A DNA stretch of 6,321 bases from Holdemanella hominis (GCF_014306155.1 NZ_JACRWH010000078.1:1-6321); one strand, 5' to 3'. Positions 1 through 4,962 are shown, counted from the first letter of the stretch. Notes: a model not told the origin generated them from the letters alone. Numbers and translations are program-made.

Positions 1-45
1 ATGCACTGCCCTGAATGTGATCATAAGATGATTGTAAAAAAATAA
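1..45 (+). CDS. Possible 3' end of a plus-strand gene cut by the window edge (zinc-ribbon-like tail)
   Basis: The first frame on the plus strand reads MHCPECDHKMIVKK and then stops at 43-45. The CPEC pair resembles half of a zinc ribbon, so this could be the C-terminus of a longer protein whose body lies outside the window. The ATG at position 1 has no visible upstream context, so a complete 14-residue peptide cannot be excluded, but a truncated gene is more natural. It would be the only plus-strand gene in the window and would converge on the methyltransferase terminator. Family unknown. Low confidence. Confidence 0.25.
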   Translation: MHCPECDHKMIVKK

Positions 46-186
46 TTCAGCAACTAAAAGGCAAATGCAAAATGTTGGCTATTACGATAGTCCTTTTTGT
101 CGTTCCTCATAATCAACAATTTGTGACAATTCGACAGTTTTTCACATACCGTATTTCCCTGTTCCGAAGCCAAAATCTTAATATAT

Positions 187-234
187 AAAAAAGCCGATAA
201 CACATAGGTTTTTTGACCTAATGCGTTATCGGCT
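187..234 (-). terminator. Rho-independent terminator of the Cfr/RlmN-like gene
   Basis: On the minus strand a long stem of about 18 bp (arms 216-234 and 192-209, AGCCGATAAC... pairing with ...GTTATCGGCT, with one mismatch and one bulge) has a short loop and is followed at once by a run of six T (187-192) and then TATATATT. It begins about 27 bases after the methyltransferase stop codon. This is a textbook intrinsic terminator for leftward transcription. Confidence 0.9.
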
Positions 235-261
235 CTGCGTCTATGCGTCTGGCACTTTTAA

Positions 262-1245
262 TCATTTTTTTTTGAATTTATTATATGTGTTAGCTAACTG
301 TCCACAAGCCGCGTTAATCTCTCTGCCATGAGAAACTCTCATAGTAACTTCAAGTCCTGCTTGCTCTAATTGATGTTTGAATGCAACTATTTCCCGTTTC
401 TGTGGTGCTTTAATTCTTGAATTGCTTGTTGGGTTGTATTGTAACACGTTAATCATAACTTTTTTGCCCCGAAACCATTTTGCAAGTTGTCTTACATCTG
501 AGGGCCGGTCATTTATACCCGGTAAAAGCAAATACGCAAAGACAATTTTGCGATTATGCCTTTCAGAATAGGATAAGGCTTGCTTAACAACATCTTCAAT
601 AGCATATATGCGCATGTGAGGAATAATACGATTTCTTGCAGATTGTGTTGCTGCGTGTAAAGATATTGTCAACTGAATTTTAAGATGTTCCTCGCGCAAT
701 TTTTTTAATTGATCGACCGGACCAACTGTTGATATGGTAATGCCGTCGGTTGGAAAGTTGAGCCCATATCTATCTCGGAGAATATGGATTGCTTTTATCA
801 AGTTGTCATAATTGAATAAAGGCTCTCCCATACCCATAAAAACGATACGGTTTACTTTTCGACGCAACAATATAATCTGTTGTACGATTTCTGACGATGT
901 TAGATTACGAACAAAGCCATTTCGCCCGGACTCACAAAAAATACAACCAACAGGACAACCGACTTGTGTGCTCACGCAAACAGTTCCACCATCTCGCCGC
1001 TTGATAAAAACCGTTTCAATGTATTTGTTGTCTTTCAGTTCGTAAACATACTTTTCAGTATCACTGCTTTTGCAAATATTTTTTACCAACATTGATAGAT
1101 TTTTTTTGCGTGGTAATTGCTTATATAATTCTTCATATAAGGCTTTTGCTTCATTCTCGCCAATAACTTCCGACATTTCTTTGTAAGTAAATCCGTATGG
1201 ATCATTCCGTACTTCCGCAGGCGTATATTTAGGTAAACGTTTCAT
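262..1245 (-). CDS. Cfr/RlmN-family radical SAM 23S rRNA (A2503) methyltransferase, probable mobile Cfr-like resistance gene
   Basis: This 327-residue protein belongs to the RlmN/Cfr family, which methylates adenosine 2503 of 23S rRNA at the peptidyl-transferase centre. RlmN modifies C2 as housekeeping; Cfr modifies C8 and gives resistance to phenicols, lincosamides, oxazolidinones, pleuromutilins and streptogramin A. All catalytic parts are visible: the radical SAM cluster cysteines CPVGCIFC (C97, C101, C104), the methyl-carrying cysteine C90 seven residues before the first of these, the GMGEP motif (138-142), and the second catalytic cysteine C314 in NAACGQLA. The N-terminal domain before the core is short (about 80 residues). 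Some motifs (MGMGEPL, GFxRNL) look more RlmN-like than classical Cfr, so C2 versus C8 specificity cannot be read from sequence. The gene is A/T-rich (about 35% G+C in a sampled line) beside G/C-rich mobile genes, supporting an acquired cargo gene. Start: AGAAAGGA lies 7 nt upstream of the ATG. Confidence 0.85.
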   Translation of the reverse strand: MKRLPKYTPAEVRNDPYGFTYKEMSEVIGENEAKALYEELYKQLPRKKNLSMLVKNICKSSDTEKYVYELKDNKYIETVFIKRRDGGTVCVSTQVGCPVGCIFCESGRNGFVRNLTSSEIVQQIILLRRKVNRIVFMGMGEPLFNYDNLIKAIHILRDRYGLNFPTDGITISTVGPVDQLKKLREEHLKIQLTISLHAATQSARNRIIPHMRIYAIEDVVKQALSYSERHNRKIVFAYLLLPGINDRPSDVRQLAKWFRGKKVMINVLQYNPTSNSRIKAPQKREIVAFKHQLEQAGLEVTMRVSHGREINAACGQLANTYNKFKKK

Positions 1246-1252
1246 TTTTATA

Positions 1253-1260
1253 TCCTTTCT
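1253..1260 (-). promoter_or_regulatory. Ribosome binding site of the Cfr/RlmN-like gene
   Basis: On the minus strand AGAAAGGA precedes the ATG at 1243-1245 by 7 nt (TATAAAA), fixing the start. It lies directly after the stop codon (1262-1264) of the KTR remnant, so the two were probably once cotranscribed and perhaps translationally coupled. No convincing -35/-10 pair was found between this site and the preceding gene. Confidence 0.75.
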
Positions 1261-1261
1261 T

Positions 1262-1390
1262 CTAAATAATAAAAGTTTGTTTTTCTGTATTTTTGATTAC
1301 AATCTCTAATTTTTCTACATCAATGATATGCGTCAATTTGCATTTAGGGCAGAAAAGAGGAAAATCTTTTACACAAATATGTCTGTTGCC
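1262..1390 (-). pseudogene. Remnant of a cysteine-rich KTR-domain protein (C-terminal part only)
   Basis: The minus-strand frame ending at TAG (1262-1264) reads 42 codons containing ICVKDFPLFCPKCK and then IIDVEKLEIVIK. This matches, from memory, the second half of small cysteine-rich KTR-domain proteins of Firmicute mobile elements, typically CPxCGNKTR...REDTxLKNFPLxCPKCKQETLI. The first CxxC and the KTR signature are missing. The frame is closed upstream by a TGA just before 1390, and no ATG, GTG or TTG precedes the conserved part. It is therefore a decayed 3' fragment. Such genes often sit beside resistance genes on conjugative and mobilizable transposons, so it probably arrived together with the methyltransferase. 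Too short to have been called as an ORF; identification rests on motif similarity only. Confidence 0.6.
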
Positions 1391-1436
1391 TCAAGCAATG
1401 CATATTAACATTAGGGGTTTTATCTACCGCATTGCC

Positions 1437-1961
1437 TTAACCTCGAAAAAATTTACGAAACCATCCCTTTTTCTCCGGCTCCTGATCCGATCCGGTTTCA
1501 TCGGTAAGAAGCTGCTGCTGAATTGTCCCCGCGTGGAGAGCCTGGGCTGCTGCCGCTGTCTGCTGGGCGGCGGCCAGCGCGTCAGTGAGCCGGGTAATGG
1601 TCTGGGCCTGCTGCTCGATCTGCCTGTCTTTCATTTCAAGCTGCCCTTGCAGCGTGTCGATGGTGGCCTGTAAAACAGAAATCACACCATCAACCCCTGT
1701 CGTTTTTTCTGCATTTTTGGTTGACGCGCCATCAACCAAACCGTCAACCGTACCCGTCAACTGGTTGTCGGTGGTTGACGGTGCAATTTCAGAAAACGCC
1801 TGTTTTATCAGCTTTTCACCGTCAACCTCTACCATCAACTTACCGTCAACCGTTGCCGTCAACCCCTGTAAACTGGTTGACAGCGGTTCACGCTTAATTT
1901 TTTTGAAAACAGCTTGCTTTGATACCCCTATCTCGTCGGCTATCTGCCGGATCGTTTTCAT
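1437..1961 (-). CDS. HTH/coiled-coil plasmid-maintenance protein (DUF536-like; replication-accessory or single-protein partition type)
   Basis: The protein has 174 residues from the ATG at 1961. An N-terminal helix-turn-helix (residues 1-22, MKTIRQIADEIGVSKQAVFK) is followed by a low-complexity linker rich in VDG and ST (about 28-93), a predicted coiled coil (about 94-150, heptad Q/L/I/A-rich) and a basic aromatic tail KKGWFRKFF (164-172). This layout matches DUF536-type plasmid proteins of Gram-positive bacteria and broadly the pSK1 Par type, which bind DNA through the HTH and oligomerise through the coil. Its ATG overlaps the stop codon of the upstream DUF5348 gene as ATGA, implying translational coupling; a GTG start nine codons upstream (1988) is less likely. 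The linker-coding DNA carries a dense GTTGAC/GTCAAC array in several reading frames, suggesting it is itself a binding region. The exact role (copy control, partition or repression) is inferred, not shown. Confidence 0.7.
   Translation of the reverse strand: MKTIRQIADEIGVSKQAVFKKIKREPLSTSLQGLTATVDGKLMVEVDGEKLIKQAFSEIAPSTTDNQLTGTVDGLVDGASTKNAEKTTGVDGVISVLQATIDTLQGQLEMKDRQIEQQAQTITRLTDALAAAQQTAAAAQALHAGTIQQQLLTDETGSDQEPEKKGWFRKFFRG
1687..1883. repeat. Intragenic iteron-like array of CCRTCAAC / GTTGAYGG motifs
   Basis: Eleven exact TCAAC/GTTGA cores plus one degenerate copy fall within 197 bp. Plus-orientation copies (CCGTCAAC or CCATCAAC) start at 1687, 1729, 1741, 1754, 1819, 1832, 1843 and 1856. 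Inverted copies (GGTTGAC) start at 1719, 1773 and 1875, and a degenerate GGTTGTCGG at 1763. Successive starts are often 11-13 bp apart, about one helical turn. Relative to the coding frame the motif is read as Val-Asp in five copies, as Leu-Thr or Leu-Met in three, and as Ser-Thr in the inverted ones. The DNA word is therefore conserved across frames, which a peptide repeat does not explain. Likely a protein-binding array (iteron, partition site or operator). Confidence 0.7.
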
Positions 1962-2206
1962 ACCTTCACGAACAGGCCCACAGGACACACACCCTTAAAC
2001 CCAGGCGTAGATATGTACCAGCAAGCGGGGCCTGTCGGCTCCCAGGCTACTTCAAGGGTAATCTCGTGCCAGCCATCTGGAAACAAAGCTGTAAATCCCT
2101 CTCCTGCGTGTATGCCGCGCCCTTCCAGGAGCAGCCGAGGGTGCGGATCATCGTCTGCCGGATCGGGAAGTTGTATCTGCGCGATCCTCTCTTTATCCCA
2201 GCTCAT
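1958..2206 (-). CDS. DUF5348-family small protein
   Basis: This 82-residue soluble protein resembles the DUF5348 family: a short acidic N-terminus, then an RLLLEGRGIHAGEGF segment and a Trp/Tyr-containing beta-rich half (DGWHEITLEV, CWYIS). Such proteins are common in accessory operons of clostridial mobile elements and have no established function. The start is well supported by AAGGAGGAAAGG about 8 nt before the ATG, among the strongest RBSs in the window. It begins 18 nt after the toxin stop codon, and its own TGA overlaps the next gene's ATG (ATGA), so it is the middle gene of a tightly packed operon. No signal peptide, membrane segment or catalytic motif is seen. Family assignment is from recalled sequence pattern and is moderately sure. 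Confidence 0.65.
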   Translation of the reverse strand: MSWDKERIAQIQLPDPADDDPHPRLLLEGRGIHAGEGFTALFPDGWHEITLEVAWEPTGPACWYISTPGFKGVCPVGLFVKV

Positions 2207-2224
2207 AGACCTTTCCTCCTTCCC

Positions 2225-2497
2225 CTAAAATAAATCGCTATGCGATCCCGTCCGGGTGAGATACAAAATCAGCTCGTCCCCGTCCACTTCGTAGATCAAC
2301 AACCAATCCGGCGTAATGTGGCACTCACGACACCCCGCATAGTCCCCGGAAAGCTGGTGATCCCTGTTCTTCTCCGGCAACGGCTCCCCCGCAGCCAGCT
2401 TTTTAATAATATCCGTCAGCAAAGAAATATCAAAGCCGCGCTTTTTCACGCGCTTCAAATCCTTCTGAAATTTTGTAGTTGGTCTTATGTTATACAT
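2225..2497 (-). CDS. YafQ-type mRNA interferase toxin (RelE superfamily)
   Basis: This 90-residue protein is a RelE/YafQ-type toxin, a ribosome-dependent endoribonuclease that cuts mRNA in the A site when its antitoxin is lost. The residues used by E. coli YafQ for catalysis are all present: H47 (RDHQLSG), H60 and D64 with W65 (CHITPDW), H86 and the terminal F90 (TGSHSDLF). Length agrees with the family (about 92). The ATG at 2497 was chosen over the TTG two codons upstream because GGAGGAG sits 10 nt before the ATG, and MYNIRPTTKF is a normal RelE-type beginning. The gene overlaps the end of the antitoxin gene by 8 bp, the classical antitoxin-first arrangement, giving coupled translation. It is expected to act in the cytoplasm, keeping the element in the population by post-segregational killing. 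The toxin appears intact. Confidence 0.9.
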   Translation of the reverse strand: MYNIRPTTKFQKDLKRVKKRGFDISLLTDIIKKLAAGEPLPEKNRDHQLSGDYAGCRECHITPDWLLIYEVDGDELILYLTRTGSHSDLF

Positions 2498-2771
2498 CGG
2501 CAAGCAGCTCCTCCATCATCTGATCGACATTGGAATAGGTCTTGCCGAGGCTCGGATCGGCCTTCATTCTCTTTACTTCCTGGATTGCTTCGACGGTTTC
2601 CGCGTTCGGCACATCGCCGCTGATTTCAAAGGGTATTCTATACTCTCTCACCGCCTTACGCGCAAAAACATTGAACGCCGTTGTCATCGTCATTCCCATA
2701 TCAGCACAAAATGCCTCAAACTGCCGCTTCAAATCTGCGTCCATACGAATGTTAATATTTGTATTCGCCAT
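2490..2771 (-). CDS. RelB/DinJ-family antitoxin
   Basis: This 93-residue protein matches the RelB/DinJ family of ribbon-helix-helix antitoxins. The N-terminal strand ANTNINIRM (2-10) would dimerise and contact DNA, followed by helices DADLKRQFEAFCADMG (11-26) and a second helix with the family pattern TAFNVFARKAVRE (31-43). The acidic C-terminal half (about 52-93) would wrap the toxin. Start chosen at the ATG in TCTATGGCG (2771), because AAAGGAG lies 9 nt upstream; a TTG three codons earlier falls at the RBS itself. The gene is first in its operon and directly behind a near-consensus promoter with an overlapping inverted repeat, so autoregulation by antitoxin and antitoxin-toxin complex is expected. 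Its end overlaps the toxin start by 8 bp. Confidence 0.9.
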   Translation of the reverse strand: MANTNINIRMDADLKRQFEAFCADMGMTMTTAFNVFARKAVREYRIPFEISGDVPNAETVEAIQEVKRMKADPSLGKTYSNVDQMMEELLADV

Positions 2772-2801
2772 AGATAGCAACTCCTTTCATTCTTATTATA
2801 T

Positions 2802-2829
2802 ACATTGTATCATTTTTTATTCACAATGT
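2802..2829. promoter_or_regulatory. Inverted-repeat operator over the toxin-antitoxin promoter
   Basis: ACATTGT (2802-2808) and ACAATGT (2823-2829) form a perfect 7-bp inverted repeat whose centres are 21 bp apart, two helical turns. One arm overlaps the -10 box and the other the -35 box. This is how RelB/DinJ ribbon-helix-helix antitoxins usually repress their own promoter. The 2802-side arm is also part of an 11-bp near-palindrome (ATACATTGTAT, 2800-2810). Confidence 0.65.
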
Positions 2830-2832
2830 CAA
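2804..2832 (-). promoter_or_regulatory. Sigma-A promoter of the toxin-antitoxin/DUF5348/HTH operon
   Basis: On the minus strand a perfect -35 TTGACA (2827-2832) is followed after 17 bp by TACAAT (2804-2809), one base from consensus. The expected start is near 2797, about 25 nt before the antitoxin ATG. This is the best promoter in the window. No terminator is visible downstream until 234, so transcripts may run through to the methyltransferase gene. Confidence 0.85.
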
Positions 2833-2904
2833 TACACCTTCCTACCTGTTTACCCACGCCCTGGCTCTTAAACTTCTGCCCTGGTATGTACGCATTTAGG
2901 GGGC

Positions 2905-2930
2905 AAAAAAGCCTTGATTTATGCGGCTTT
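2905..2930 (-). terminator. Rho-independent terminator of rep
   Basis: Minus strand: AAAGCC (2925-2930) pairs with GGCTTT (2908-2913) across an 11-nt loop, and the 3' arm runs into a six-T tract (2905-2910). The upstream flank is G/C-rich. It lies about 87 bases after the rep stop codon and separates rep from the maintenance operon. The 6-bp stem is short but well formed. Confidence 0.7.
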
Positions 2931-3016
2931 CCGGGCGCGGTAGAGAGATGGCCAGTATATTTACCCTCGGAGAGCTGAAAACGGCTTCTAAAGCGTAACA
3001 GGGGCCTTTCTGGGCC

Positions 3017-4537
3017 TTATTCCTGGCCCCCATCGTGCAGCGCGTCCAAGAGCCAATCGCTCAACTCCTGGGAAGGGGACACCCGCACCGTTATATGCCC
3101 ATTTTCAAAGCGCACCGCTGGCGGTGGGCAATCCCACCACTTGCGGATGGTTTTCGGATCAAGGCCAGTTTCCCGATGACAGTCGGCCTTGCGCCCCTCC
3201 GGGTGCTGCTGCCGCCATTCATAAACCCGCGCCTGGGCCGTTCCGCTGCCTTTGGGCCTTCCGTCCTTATTGCGCCAATTCTTATTACCGTTGATCTCGT
3301 CCCTAATTAAGTTCATCAGCTTGATATGTTCTGACTGTTTGCGCCAGTTCCGCTTATTGACAGGCATAGTCAGGCCGGAGAGCTTCGCTATATCGTCCCT
3401 GGGGAATGTCACATAGTCCTCATTGAACATTTCCAGAGCGCACACCACATCATCTTTTGTAAAGCGGTTTATATCCTCCACGCTCATATCGTCGTAGGGC
3501 CGGAGCAGCGCAAAAGCGTCACGGCGTAGCTCGTCCTCGTCTATCCCGCATTTTTTCGCATAAATCGCCAGCGTCATAATGCCATAGAAACGATGGCCCA
3601 CCCGGATTTCATCGGCGATCCGGTGCAGCCACCAGTCGTAAAGGTCACGCTTGACCGTCCAGCGGCCACGCCGCTCCTTTTTGACAATCCGCCGCTCATA
3701 CCAATCCGGGTACTTCTCTTTCGCCTCGGCCAGCGACAGGCGGCTCTTTCTCATAAGCCCCTCAAGCCGCTGCTGCTCCCCGTTGCTGTCCGGGATATAA
3801 TCAAGCAGCCGCGCCAACTCCACCGGCCCGCCGAGCCGGAACGCCCTCACAGGGTACTCACGCCCCAGCTTCGAGCCGGAGCCGACCACCCGAAAGCCCT
3901 GCAAAATCCCCTGCATTTGCGGCTCCTTGATGGTGGAGGTAAACTTATTCCAAATCTGCCGAGTAAGGGAATATTTCAGCTCTTTCAAGCATTTTTGGTT
4001 GTGCGGGTACATAGGCACCGGCTCTTTCAGCACATAATACAGGTGAAGCCCCGTCCCGCTGTTTACAACAAAGGTTGCCGGGGGCAGAATATCCTTGTTC
4101 ATCTGATGCAGCGTATCCCGGAGCTGGGGCATACCCACTCCGTCCAGGTCAAAGACCAGGGCATAAAGATACCGAGCGTTCTTGCCGCACCGCCGCCGCC
4201 CAAAATAGGAGATCGGGGACATAATCGTGAAATCGGTGTCTTGCAACTCCCGCAGCTCGTCCAGCTCGTCAGTGATGGTACAGCGTTTCGCTTTACCGTC
4301 CCCCTCGATCTGCAAGGCAATCCCCGTTGCCTTGTCAACCTCACCTTTCGGCACCGTCACCGCAATTCCGTTTCCCTTCCTGTCCTCAAAATGGCCCTTC
4401 CTCTCGAAAGATCCTTCCGGGAAGATCTCACGATAAAACGCATACGGCTCCACCGGCTCCAAAAACTTCTCTAAATGCTCATTCTTTTCCCTGTAAAGTT
4501 CCCGCAGCCGTTCCAAGGCTTCTTGCTGATCCGCCAT
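3017..4537 (-). CDS. Replication protein with archaeo-eukaryotic-primase-like domain and C-terminal HTH
   Basis: This 506-residue protein is probably the element's replication initiator/primase. A central segment carries AEP/RepB-primase-like motifs: YALVFDLDG (125-133) with acidic pair D130/D132, then SGTGLHLYYV (160-169) with H165 as the second-motif histidine, then a conserved-looking FRVVGSGSKLG (215-225). The remainder includes a Trp/Arg-rich middle (about 275-330), an AT-hook-like GRPKGSG (426-432) and a terminal helix-turn-helix (about 448-468, ADCHRETGLDPKTIRKWWD) suitable for origin recognition. No Walker A helicase motif is seen, so a host helicase would be needed. Start: GAGG lies 8 nt before the ATG at 4537. 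Upstream is a 425-bp control region with its own promoter and repeats; downstream is a terminator. It appears full length. Functional assignment rests on motifs and on the mob-rep neighbourhood; the precise Pfam family is unsure. Confidence 0.7.
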   Translation of the reverse strand: MADQQEALERLRELYREKNEHLEKFLEPVEPYAFYREIFPEGSFERKGHFEDRKGNGIAVTVPKGEVDKATGIALQIEGDGKAKRCTITDELDELRELQDTDFTIMSPISYFGRRRCGKNARYLYALVFDLDGVGMPQLRDTLHQMNKDILPPATFVVNSGTGLHLYYVLKEPVPMYPHNQKCLKELKYSLTRQIWNKFTSTIKEPQMQGILQGFRVVGSGSKLGREYPVRAFRLGGPVELARLLDYIPDSNGEQQRLEGLMRKSRLSLAEAKEKYPDWYERRIVKKERRGRWTVKRDLYDWWLHRIADEIRVGHRFYGIMTLAIYAKKCGIDEDELRRDAFALLRPYDDMSVEDINRFTKDDVVCALEMFNEDYVTFPRDDIAKLSGLTMPVNKRNWRKQSEHIKLMNLIRDEINGNKNWRNKDGRPKGSGTAQARVYEWRQQHPEGRKADCHRETGLDPKTIRKWWDCPPPAVRFENGHITVRVSPSQELSDWLLDALHDGGQE

Positions 4538-4573
4538 TCCTTACACCTCTTTTCGTACATTCTGCAAACCCAT

Positions 4574-4647
4574 AGGGGGAAAAGGGGGAGCCAAAGAGCG
4601 GCCCCTCCGGGGCCTTAAAGAGAAAGTCACCTCCCCCTTTTCCCCCT
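4574..4647. repeat. Perfect 17-bp inverted repeat with nested hairpin in the rep leader
   Basis: AGGGGGAAAAGGGGGAG (4574-4590) is the exact reverse complement of 4631-4647. The 40-nt interior holds a second hairpin, GGCCCC-TCC-GGGGCC (4600-4614). In the minus-strand transcript this would fold into a very stable stem ending about 37 nt before the rep ATG. It could be a copy-control RNA element, a single-strand origin or a Rep-binding cruciform. The purine/pyrimidine strand bias of the arms is striking. Confidence 0.75.
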
Positions 4648-4785
4648 CGCTCTGGGGCATGGAAATGATGGAAAACCTTTCAGGTTTACCACATTCCCAC
4701 ACCCCGCCGCTCACCCCCATAACCCCCTCCGACTTTCTCCCTGTCCGAGAGAAAATATTTTATTATTTTTCCCCTGGCCTTTAGG

Positions 4786-4829
4786 CCATAGGGGGGCATA
4801 TATTATCAATGAAGTTAATTCCCTATTTT
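4786..4829. repeat. 44-bp direct repeat, copy 1
   Basis: Identical at 43 of 44 positions to 4863-4906 (only 4794 G versus 4871 T), offset 77 bp. Each copy carries terminal ATAGGG and CCCTAT hexamers as an inverted repeat around the A/T-rich core CATATATTATCAATGAAG. This copy contains the stop codon of the 10-codon leader ORF. Confidence 0.85.
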
Positions 4830-4847
4830 ACGACAAACCAACTCCAT
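4815..4847 (-). CDS. Putative 10-residue leader peptide of rep
   Basis: ATG at 4845-4847 opens a minus-strand frame MELVCRKIGN ending at TAA (4815-4817). A G-rich GGGGGG run lies about 5 nt before the ATG and could act as a weak Shine-Dalgarno. The ORF starts between the two 44-bp repeats and ends inside copy 1, within the expected rep mRNA leader. A leader peptide of this kind could couple translation to rep expression. The same frame extends upstream to 5045 as an open frame, but that extension runs antisense-free over mob's end and has no support. Chance is a real alternative at this size. Confidence 0.25.
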   Translation of the reverse strand: MELVCRKIGN

Positions 4848-4862
4848 GCTATCCCCCCATAC

Positions 4863-4906
4863 CCATAGGGTGGCATATATTATCAATGAAGTTAATTCCC
4901 TATTTT
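4863..4906. repeat. 44-bp direct repeat, copy 2
   Basis: Second copy of the repeat at 4786-4829, one mismatch (T at 4871). It keeps the same ATAGGG...CCCTAT terminal hexamers. Its right end (4906) coincides with the transcription start expected from the promoter at 4914-4942, so both copies would be inside the rep mRNA leader. Confidence 0.85.
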
Positions 4907-4913
4907 TACTGTT

Positions 4914-4942
4914 ATTATAGCCTGTCCGGGCGGCTCTTGCAA
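4914..4942 (-). promoter_or_regulatory. Candidate rep promoter
   Basis: On the minus strand TTGCAA (4937-4942, four of six matches to the -35 consensus) is separated by exactly 17 bp from a perfect TATAAT (4914-4919). Transcription would start near 4907 and give a leader of roughly 370 nt before the rep ATG. The -35 sits in the centre of the 12-bp inverted repeat at 4919-4958 and one arm fills the spacer, so a repressor bound to that repeat would block it. Confidence 0.65.
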
Positions 4943-4958
4943 GGCCCCCGGACAGGCT
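4919..4958. repeat. Perfect 12-bp inverted repeat after mob, overlapping the rep promoter
   Basis: AGCCTGTCCGGG (4919-4930) and CCCGGACAGGCT (4947-4958) are exact reverse complements around a 16-nt loop. It lies 4 bases beyond the mob stop codon. On the minus strand it is followed by TATAATAA rather than a T tract, so it is a weak mob terminator at best. An operator for rep, or an RNA hairpin at the mob 3' end, fits as well. Confidence 0.7.
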
Positions 4959-4962
4959 TCTT

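Larger units (their letters stand above)
4538..4962. other. Non-coding control region between mob and rep: candidate replication origin and rep leader
   Basis: This 425-bp stretch has no convincing long gene but is full of structure: the 12-bp inverted repeat and promoter (4914-4958), two 44-bp direct repeats (4786-4829, 4863-4906), a 10-codon ORF, a GGCC-TTTA-GGCC hairpin (4776-4787), an A/T-only tract with the palindrome AAAATATTTT (4752-4761), a 6-bp hairpin AAACCT-TTC-AGGTTT (4673-4687) and a nested 17-bp stem-loop (4574-4647). CCATAGGG recurs at 4570, 4786 and 4863. Such density immediately upstream of rep is typical of a plasmid origin and copy-control region. The exact origin cannot be placed. 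Confidence 0.6.

Noticed and set aside
1..191. Minus-strand readings in the left flank, including a GKYGM string like TnpV and an IVDYEERQKGLS ending
   Set aside because: Frames are short and interrupted by stops, and the similarity covers only a few residues; no gene can be supported.
1962..1988. GTG start nine codons upstream of the HTH gene
   Set aside because: The ATG at 1961 overlaps the previous stop codon (ATGA) and begins at the typical MKTIRQIADE start of the HTH; the GTG has AAGGG only 3 nt away.
1293..1998. Plus-strand open frames over the HTH gene
   Set aside because: Antisense to the HTH/coiled-coil gene and the KTR remnant, with no RBS or recognisable domain.
3001..3030. GGGGCC...GGCCCC inverted repeat around the rep stop codon as a terminator
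   Set aside because: No T tract follows on the minus strand; the hairpin at 2905-2930 is a better terminator.
3593..4474. 293-codon plus-strand open frame
   Set aside because: It lies entirely antisense to rep; its Pro/Arg/His/Leu-rich translation is typical of a G/C-rich gene read backwards and shows no domain.
4786..4906. CRISPR-like repeat-spacer-repeat
   Set aside because: Only two copies with one 33-bp gap, no cas genes, and the units sit in a rep control region.
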